Below the pieces are notes generated by a model. That model saw only the letters and a program-made list of their open reading frames with translations. It was not told the DNA's origin and made no database searches. DNA of 64,000 bases from Cololabis saira (lineage: Eukaryota; Chordata; Actinopteri; Beloniformes; Belonidae): NCBI RefSeq assembly GCF_033807715.1, contig NC_084587.1:27841017-27905016 (forward strand), read 5' to 3'. A program made the position numbers and the translations under genes. Positions 57,201 to 64,000 of the stretch are shown piece after piece (positions within the stretch are counted from its first letter, which is position 1; each line of letters begins with the position of its first letter).

Positions 57201-60200
57201 TAAGCGCGGGAATTTTCGCCTTTTTTTTGCTTTTTGGCAACTAGCGTTGCCACGGTAACCCCTATTACGGAGAAAAGTAATGCCCATCGAGGCATGATGG
57301 AGACGCATCCAACGATGTATGCCATGTATGGGTGCATGTTCCGGTTCAGGCTATGTTAGCGGATAGGTATTTTTTTCACCATGGCAAAAAACTCCATCCG
57401 AATGAATGGGGCCATGTGGCCTGGATTTTGACATAAAATTTCCTTAAATCCCAGCTTCATGAAATTTGAGTATGTTGAAGTCCACAGCGTGCCGAGTCGG
57501 GAAACATTTGTATGATGTCTCTACGATAACCTGTTGCCTAGCAACAAGCGTCCAAAATCAAACGGAAAAAAAAAAAAAAATGAAAGGTCAATATCACAAA
57601 AACTGTAATACTTGGCATAATAAGGTTGGACGGTCGGTTAGGGACAATCGGGCTGAGTGTTTGAAAGTTTGAACGATGTCTCTACGGTAAAGTTCGGCCG
57701 AGCAATAAGCGCGGGAATTTGCGCCTTTTTTTTTGCTTTTTGGCAACTAGCGTTGCCACGGTAACCCCTATTACGGAGAAAAGTAATGCCCATCGAGGCA
57801 TGATGGAGACGCATCCAACGATGTATGCCATGCATGGGTGCACGTTCCGGTTCGGACTGCATTAACGGACGAAAAAAAGTGCGGAATAAGAATAATAATA
57901 AGAAAAGGGAAACCTTTTCTAGATACTAATATATCGCCTTCATTTTCATGTTTTTCCTCGTTTTTCCGGCCGTGTTTTAGTTTTTGGGGATTTTTTTTTT
58001 CCACATCCGAGCGGGGTCATGCTGTACACCCGCTGGTGCGCAGTGGGACTTTTGCGACTTTAGCTTGTTAGCAAAATGCTAGCAACATTGCCCTTTGGGC
58101 CATTCTGGACGATTGCAATATGGTCATGCCACTACTTGGCATGCCCATAATAATAATAAGAAAAGGGAAACCTTTTCTGGGTACTAATTTACGCCTTCAT
58201 TTTCATGTTTTTCCTCATTTTTTCGGCCGTGTTTTACTTTTTGGGGATTTTTTTTTTCCACATCAGTGCGGGGTCATGCTGTACACCCGCTGGTGCGCAG
58301 TGGGACTTTTGCGACTTTAGCATGCTAGCAGCATTGCCCTTTGGGCCATTCTGGACGATTGCAATATGGTCATGCCACTACTTGGCATGCCCATAATAAT
58401 GATAACAATGATAACAATGATAATAATAATAATAATTGCCGATCCGCTGGAACATTCATATAACATTCACACACCAGCTAGGATAAACAGAAATTATAAC
58501 TTGTATATGACAAAGGTTCAAACTTATCTTTGTGATTCCATTTGCATGAAAACAAAAACAAAAAGGTGTGCCACGTGTGATAAAAGCAGTTTTCTTAGAT
58601 GTTGTAGAAAACTACAGGTCTTTGTGTTTGGCTTTTATTTTCAACAATACGGCCCTGTTCCTTCATTTAATAGCTGTTATTACTTTATCGAGAAGCTTTT
58701 TTCACCTTCTCAGGCAACAGTTTGTACAATAGGTCTCTCAAAATAAATGAGCAAAATAGCACTGCTTTAAAAGAGGGGCTAAAAAAAATAATCACCGAAA
58801 TCAATGTATTGTGTGATTAAAGTTTTTTTTTATTCTGGTGCTCAGTACTGCATTATACTTTGAAAAAATAAAATTAATTAGAAAGAAATCATTTTAATAA
58901 TCTGGAACCTGAGTGCAGGGTGAGAGACAATTATGAAAAAGGCATTTAACAAACAGGAAGATCCCTTATGATATGGAAAATGGTCTTTTCTTATTTTTTT
59001 TTCTTTTTTCGTTGTTATTCACCTTCCTAAATTAAAACCCACACACTGACAATCACCTGCTGCTCCACCGGTGAACTCGCCCAGATCAAGCTGATATCCA
59101 GTATTCTCAGGGTCGATTGTGAAGGAGGCGTACTGAGCGGAGGCTCGTCCTCCCTCCCAGTCCTCCATGTCGACCCGCAGCTCATTCTTCTTCCTCATAG
59201 TCAGCAGGAAGATGTTTTCCAAGCCTAAAAGATATGCAGATCCTTCATTGATTTGACATCCTGCACCAGCACCCACCATTGTACCACATTTGATCAATGC
59301 AGTTCCTTCAGACTATTTATTTGTGTAACTCACCCAGCCAGTATTCTCCAGCTACATTCCCAAAGCCAGCCTTGTAGTCCTTCCAGGACCTAAAGAAGCT
59401 TTCACTCCCATCAATCCTTCTCTGAAATATCTGAGGGGCACAACGAGAGGCAGCTATAGAAGTCTAAAACTGAACAAAACACAATGTTCTTTTATACCAA
59501 AGATATTGAATCCACCTTGTCTGTGATGATAACAATCGATGGATAATATGGATGATAAAATATGTATAAGAGCAACGTTTTTATCTACCATTAAAAACAG
59601 ATGAATACATGAAGGACAGATTTTATGAGTCCCACTTTCATTCTGCAGTGTGGCAACCTGCCCAGGCATACAGACACCAAGAACTAACTTTAGTGACCAG
59701 AATAACAAAAACTCCCACAACAGATGGGATGAATCCCTAAGAGCTCTGAGACACATTCCTCCTCAGACAAGCTGCTGTAAGCTCTGCTGCAGCAACCCAC
59801 CTGCACTGAAGTCTATGCAAATGCAGCAAGGGAAGTGACATTTTTTTATTTTTCACTTTGCCTGAACTTTATTGATGAAGGAAAGCTATCAAATTGAGAT
59901 GATGAAAAATGACCATATTTATATATTTACATTCACTGCGTATACTTGTATTACTCACAGTCCATCTCCCTCCGTCAGTGGTCATGTCACAGTAAACTTG
60001 CAATGGTGTAACAGGGCCTCCTGGGTAGATCGTGTACACTCCACTGGCGCTTGTGTTGTCTTGCTGATGGATGTCATCACAGTCAACTGGTCGGTAAAAC
60101 TTTGAGTCGGATGGATCACCGGCAGCAACGGACAGGAGAACTACAAATAATGGCACCTGGATGAAAACAGAGACATTGTACAGTCAACATGCAGGGATTT

Positions 60201-62509
60201 TCTCCAGTCATGGCAATTTATCTCTAATGTGCAAATTAAGTTTCTGTTATCACAAAAAATGTGGATGAGGCTCACAAAGATTCTGTTCTTTCTCTCCAGT
60301 TTGTATTTTCTTGATTGGCATAACTATTCTGCAGTGACTTTCTCAAACCCTCTTTTATTATGTACATTTTTTATTTCCATTTCCCCCAACTGGTCAAGAT
60401 ATTGTCAAGATATTACTTGTATAGTTGTCAAAAATGCCCGAGCCAACCTCATCTGGCTCTTCTTGATGCAGAGGATGAATGGGTTTAGTCTGAGCCCCTC
60501 CCGGATGACTGAGTTTCTCATCCTATCTTTAAGGGAGAGCCCAGACATCCTACAGAGGAAACTCATTTTCACTGCTCGTATCTCGATCTCGTTCTTTTGG
60601 GTCACTACCCACAGCTCGTGACCAGAGGTGAGGGTAGGAACGTAGACTGACTGGTAAGTTCAGCTCCTTCTTCACCACGACAGACTGACTCTGGTAAGGA
60701 TGCTTCCTGGACACCTCCCTGGTGAGGTTTTTCATGTCCCACTGGGAGGAGACCCCAGGGATGACTCAGGACAAGCTGGAGGGACTATGTTTCTCGGTTG
60801 GCCTGGGAATGCTTTGGGATTCCTTTAGAAGAGCTGAGCGAAGTGGCTGGGGAGAGGGAGGTCTGGGTTTCCCTGCTTAGGCCACTGTCCCCTTGACGGA
60901 CGGACGGACGGACGGATGGATGGAAGGAAAGTTGTTAAAAATATTATATAGTGTTTTCACACACATTTCACAAAAAAACTATGAAATGGGAAAAAAAAAA
61001 ATTGCCGCTTGAAGTAAAAATTCCCCATTTTCATCACCGGGTGCACACAGTTATTACGACACTTGGAGTTTACTTCCAGAATGAGTCTTGTGTTTGCCTT
61101 ACCTCATGGCTGTGATTACTACTCTAACATCTCTGAACACAGGGTTCAATCAGGCTTGGTTAAATAAAAGGTGGTTACACTTTAAAATATGTGTGTCACT
61201 GGATTTACTCTTTATGTTTGTCTTTCGAGGGTTCACGAGCCTGGAAGCAAATGATATATGCTCACCAGAACGGGCAGTGCCTGTCAATGAGTAACCAACT
61301 CCAACCGGCGACAGCAGCTGGTAAAGCCAACGGCAGACAGGCTTGTTGCTGAAATATCTTAATCATCAACTTATGCAAAATAATACAGGGTTTTATTGCT
61401 ACTTATTAAATTTTGACGAAGTTACTAAGTAAAATGCAATAAAAATGTCAGTCAATAGAGACATTCTCAGAAGCTTCAATTGGGGCAACCGAGGCAAAAA
61501 AAAAAAACAACCCACAATACTAAATAGAGAATAAAAGAAATAGAGCCTAAAAAATGTTGTCCTTCTACACAAAGTAGGAGTGTCTTAGAAACTCTAACGC
61601 CTCCAAACAGGACATCCCAGTCCACTGACACCACCCTCAGACTAAATTGTCTCTTCAAAGTAAAACATCAAACAGAAACAGAGCGGCGTTGTATGAGGAG
61701 TGCAAGAACCTTCACCTCAGAGGAACTAAACAACAACTGCACAAAGGTATGGCCCAGGACAGGAGAGGCAGCCCATGAGGTTATGATTCATCCGTCCACC
61801 TGTATCTGAAGGATACAAGTCTCTCTTTTGAGGACAACAATGCACAACATTTTGGACAGAGAAGACAGTTTGAGAGAGGAGTAAAAGAAGCCAGTCCATT
61901 TTTTAATCTGCTACTCAGGTGGTTCCACAACCATACAACCTTTTCACTTCAACAGGTTAGAAGCTCTAAACTCCACACTAGTCGGGTTGAACTGAGAAGG
62001 CTCTCTAAATGAAAGGTGGAATGTCTTCAAGAACCAGGATAATAGTAGAGGAATATTTTGAGCATCATTAGACTTTATAATAAGGATTTTTAGACATTAT
62101 AAAGGACTTGGGAATTGTAACTAAGCCAATTTATTAGATCTTGACACAAAATGTATTAAGAAGAAAGACAAACAATATTCATTTTGGTGTCTTTTTTACG
62201 ACTGATCAAATAGCCGCTCTAAGAGACAATAAAGGTTCAGAGTTCCTGGACCTGTAGCTGTTCAGGTGACCCAAACACTATTATTGTTACATGTGTTTAA
62301 CAGCATATGACAACATGGATTATCATTGGATCACATCCTCTCTGTTGATTCTCACTGATTTCTTAAATTCTACATCAATTATTAGCATTGGATATCTATA
62401 CACTGTCAAGGCAAATCCTATCAGGATTGAAAAAACCCTTTACAGTTAATTAAATATACTGACAGACTGTAATATATTAGTGACGTACCTGCAGCCTGCT
62501 TTCCTGCAT
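50160..62509 (-). CDS. mfap4: Microfibril-associated glycoprotein 4-like (secreted fibrinogen-related protein)
   Basis: Five exons on the - strand: 62509-62489 (MQESRLQ), 60156-59959, 59430-59334, 59224-59057, 50428-50160. All phases agree and give 250 residues, the usual MFAP4 size. A hydrophobic [13 protein letters not shown] stretch is the signal peptide. The rest is one fibrinogen-related domain with [40 protein letters not shown], the Ca-site-like [11 protein letters not shown] and [17 protein letters not shown]-glycosylation sequons are visible at NTS and NYS. MFAP4 proteins bind elastic fibres and, in fish, immune-type ligands. No RGD integrin motif is seen near the N-terminus, unlike the human protein as recalled. 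Teleosts have several copies, so the exact orthologue is uncertain. The last intron (8.6 kb) holds the repeat array. Confidence 0.88.
51221..51294 (+). repeat. (AAT)n microsatellite at the array's left edge
   Basis: Uninterrupted AAT units that run straight into the first 'aactagaaaatttc' unit start. Confidence 0.95.
51293..58400. repeat. Higher-order tandem repeat (~510-bp subunits) in the MFAP4-like intron
   Basis: Unit starts (aactagaaaatttctgg) occur at about 51293, 52835, 54438 and 56039. Each is followed by ~190 bp, then two or three ~510-bp subunits. Later units end with a ~260-bp block that runs from gaaaagggaaacc to cttggcatgcccataa (54190-54440, 55790-56040, 57900-58150, 58157-58400). 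The spacing of the 'gccacggtaac' motif is 505-512 bp within units. Units are separated by short ataa/aataat tracts. The many ~65-90 codon frames (e.g. [12 protein letters not shown]) repeat with the DNA, share no domain and are interrupted, so no gene is called. Confidence 0.88.
51776..57775. promoter_or_regulatory. Recurrent RFX X-box consensus matches within the array
   Basis: Exact fits to GTNRCC(N0-3)RGYAAC. GTTGCCTAGCAAC starts at 51776, 52466, 53315, 53823, 54923, 55430, 56521, 57028 and 57533. GTTGCCACGGTAAC starts at 52685, 53536, 54042, 55143, 55650, 56741, 57246 and 57762. GTTGCCATGGTAAC is at 52155. That is 18 sites, two per ~510-bp subunit. The fit is seen directly; binding is not shown. 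Confidence 0.5.
58401..59056. other. MFAP4-like intron, right of array
   Basis: Starts with a degenerate (ATA/ATG)n tract (58395-58437). No exon is supported in the rest. Confidence 0.5.
60424..60640 (-). mobile_element. Rex3 3' fragment, inverted part
   Basis: On the - strand it reads [40 protein letters not shown] and [11 protein letters not shown], matching the region after the RT in Rex3 (compare MSFLRRVAGRSLRDRV at about 26535). It is followed by the forward fragment at 60690. Confidence 0.75.
60690..60930 (+). mobile_element. Rex3 3' terminal fragment, forward part
   Basis: The + strand has ggatgcttcctggacacctc, gagggactatgtttctcggt and gaagagctgagcgaagtggc, as in the end of the full copy (26693-26885). 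It ends in a GACG/GATG tetranucleotide tail (60896-60926), typical of this family. Confidence 0.8.
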
Positions 62510-62565
62510 TTTCTTTATGGAGGGCAAGATTCAAGTCTGTCCGCTAAAATGGATCAGGGGGACAG

Positions 62566-62573
62566 CTTTTAAG
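62566..62573 (-). promoter_or_regulatory. Possible TATA-like box of the MFAP4-like gene
   Basis: CTTAAAAG on the - strand, about 57 bp before the ATG. Its position would allow a short 5' UTR. The match is weak. Confidence 0.25.
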
Positions 62574-62645
62574 CAGTTCAATGAGGGTGGATCCGTGGAC
62601 ATGTGCAACTTTGGAATTTTTTTTTTAAACGCAACGTGTGTTTAA

Positions 62646-62647
<2 letters not shown>

Positions 62648-62737
<90 letters not shown>
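62648..62737 (+). repeat. (AC)45 microsatellite upstream of the MFAP4-like gene
   Basis: 90 bp of pure AC, about 140 bp upstream of the ATG on the transcript strand. Confidence 0.97.
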
Positions 62738-62740
<3 letters not shown>

Positions 62741-64000
62741 TGGACGTTCCTCAGCTGGATACTCATTAAAGCAAATAATTCATGTATCACAAAAATGGAC
62801 AAAAAATCAAATAAGAATAATGTAAATTTAACAAAATTCAAATCTCTCCAAATGTGTTTAGAGATGGCAGCAACACACTTTGTCATTGTTGGGGCATAGT
62901 GACTGAAATAAAGTCCACAAAAATATTTACTCACACTTCTGTCAAGTTTTATATGAATTTGTTCCTCCACATTTGTAAGGGAGATGTTCATTATGAGTTA
63001 TGATATTGAAGTGTCTTCAGTGTCGATACTGGCACTTCAGCCTCTGGCTGCACTTGGTGTTATGGTAGTTTCTGTTTTATTTTGAAGCCCGTGTCTTTGT
63101 GTTTGAATTCTTGTTTGACTTTCCTGTTTCCCATCCGTCCTGATCGTCTGCACCTGTGTCTCGTTAACCCTTGTGTATATCTGGTCTTGTCTTGCCCTTG
63201 CTCCCTGCTCGTCCGTACTGTTTCCTCCCTCCCTTACTTTGTCACGTTCATGTTCTGGTTTTTGCATCCAGCTAAGCAGCACTTTTTGTTTGATTAAATA
63301 AATCACTGCTTTTGGGAATTCCTGCTCTCCTACATCTGGGTCCGACTCCAACCTCATTTCCTAACACTTGGCACACAACAAAAAGCTAAGCATGTTCACA
63401 TTTTCTTAAGAAGCCAGATCTTTATGTTTGAGTCTTCAGCACATTTTCACACTGACTCATACCACAAAATATCTCAAAGTGACATTCATGACATCTGATG
63501 TTCTTGAATTCACTATCCTTTGATGCTTTTTACACTTTACTTTATCTTTAATGTTTTAGAATGTTACTTTTCATAAACTACAGGCTACAGGATGATGTAC
63601 TGCCCACCACATTCTCTCCTGTGGTCCTTCTGGTTATTCCTGTGTTTCACTGTTAGCGCCCGCGTGCACCTTGTACTGTCCATGTTGGTGACTCACTCTG
63701 TCCCATGAGTAGTAGTACAAGCCGTGCAGGTCTGCTTCACGAGACAAGACTAATGTTACACCAGGAGTAAGTGATTCAGGCTGTCATGTTGAGAAAATGG
63801 CTGGGCTCTGGCTCTTTATTTTATTTTCACTTTGTTATCTTTCAATATCATCCAACAGAATAGTAGTTGAATTTAAAGCAGCACAAAGTTTTTTTTTTCA
63901 CCAGGTTAAAATATCACTTTTAATTTCATTTGAAGGAATATTTGATTACTTTTTGAATATGTTGATTGTTTGACAGTAATGTATTTTTTAGTGTTCTATC
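62738..64000. other. Right flank with a probable retroelement fragment
   Basis: The stretch 63040-63360 (cctgatcgtctgcacctgtg, gggtccgactccaacctcat) resembles the end of a teleost LTR or similar retroelement. The remainder has no recognised gene. Confidence 0.35.

Larger units (their letters stand above)
60157..62488. other. MFAP4-like intron 1
   Basis: Apart from the Rex3 fragments at 60424-60930, nothing was recognised. An A-tract lies near 61498-61508. Confidence 0.5.

Noticed and set aside
51700..58100. Many similar 60-118 codon frames ([12 protein letters not shown]..., [12 protein letters not shown]...)
   Set aside because: They recur because the DNA is tandemly repeated. They occur on both strands, are cut by frameshifts and stops, and have no domain.
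51221..58400. CRISPR-like or immune-type repeat array
   Set aside because: The units are hundreds of bases long, have no uniform spacers, and lie in a eukaryotic intron.

Overview
The window is teleost fish nuclear DNA. The evidence is split genes with small exons and GT-AG introns, long (CA)n/(GT)n tracts, a Rex3-type RTE retrotransposon, L2-like LINE relics, Tc1/mariner relics and several hAT- and Harbinger/piggyBac-like MITEs. No bacterial-type operon, CRISPR array, rRNA or tRNA gene was seen.

Three protein-coding genes can be rebuilt exon by exon with matching splice phases. (1) An NSP-family adaptor, best called sh2d3a (BCAR3/SH2D3 family), is on the + strand with core exons at 8505-17515. 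Three phase-compatible candidate 5' exons at 969-1420 suggest its transcript, or another gene, enters from the left edge. (2) trip10 (CIP4, F-BAR/HR1/SH3) is on the - strand, 43937 down to 20706, in 15 coding exons and 521 codons. The two genes converge tail to tail, as recalled for human 19p13.3 (TRIP10/SH2D3A). (3) An MFAP4-like secreted fibrinogen-related protein is on the - strand, 62509 down to 50160, in 5 exons and 250 codons.

Layout: 1-5050, candidate exons plus a Tc1 relic; 5055-6068, inverted arrays of a short 'gtcgaaatgtcgagaaa' repeat; 6083-6540, a MITE and a CpG-rich stretch; 8505-17515, sh2d3a with a hAT-like MITE in an intron; 17516-20705, 3' flanks or UTRs with a second hAT-like MITE; 20706-43937, trip10, whose 8-kb intron holds a Tc1 relic and a Rex3 copy inserted into an older L2-like LINE; 44418-46456, a nested MITE with a small MADF-like ORF, then a 1.1-kb foldback element; 47400-48330, an L2-like 3' end; 50160-62509, the MFAP4-like gene, whose last intron carries a ~7-kb higher-order tandem repeat; 62510-64000, flank with a CA tract and a probable retroelement fragment.

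The most unusual structure is the 51.2-58.4 kb array. It has ~510-bp subunits inside ~1.55-2.1 kb higher-order units, and each subunit carries two sequences that fit the RFX X-box consensus GTNRCC(N0-3)RGYAAC. At least 18 exact matches were counted by eye. A related copy lies in reverse orientation at about 28 kb. sh2d3a and trip10 both act in adhesion, actin and membrane signalling in known vertebrates, but nothing here shows a shared pathway with the MFAP4-like gene.
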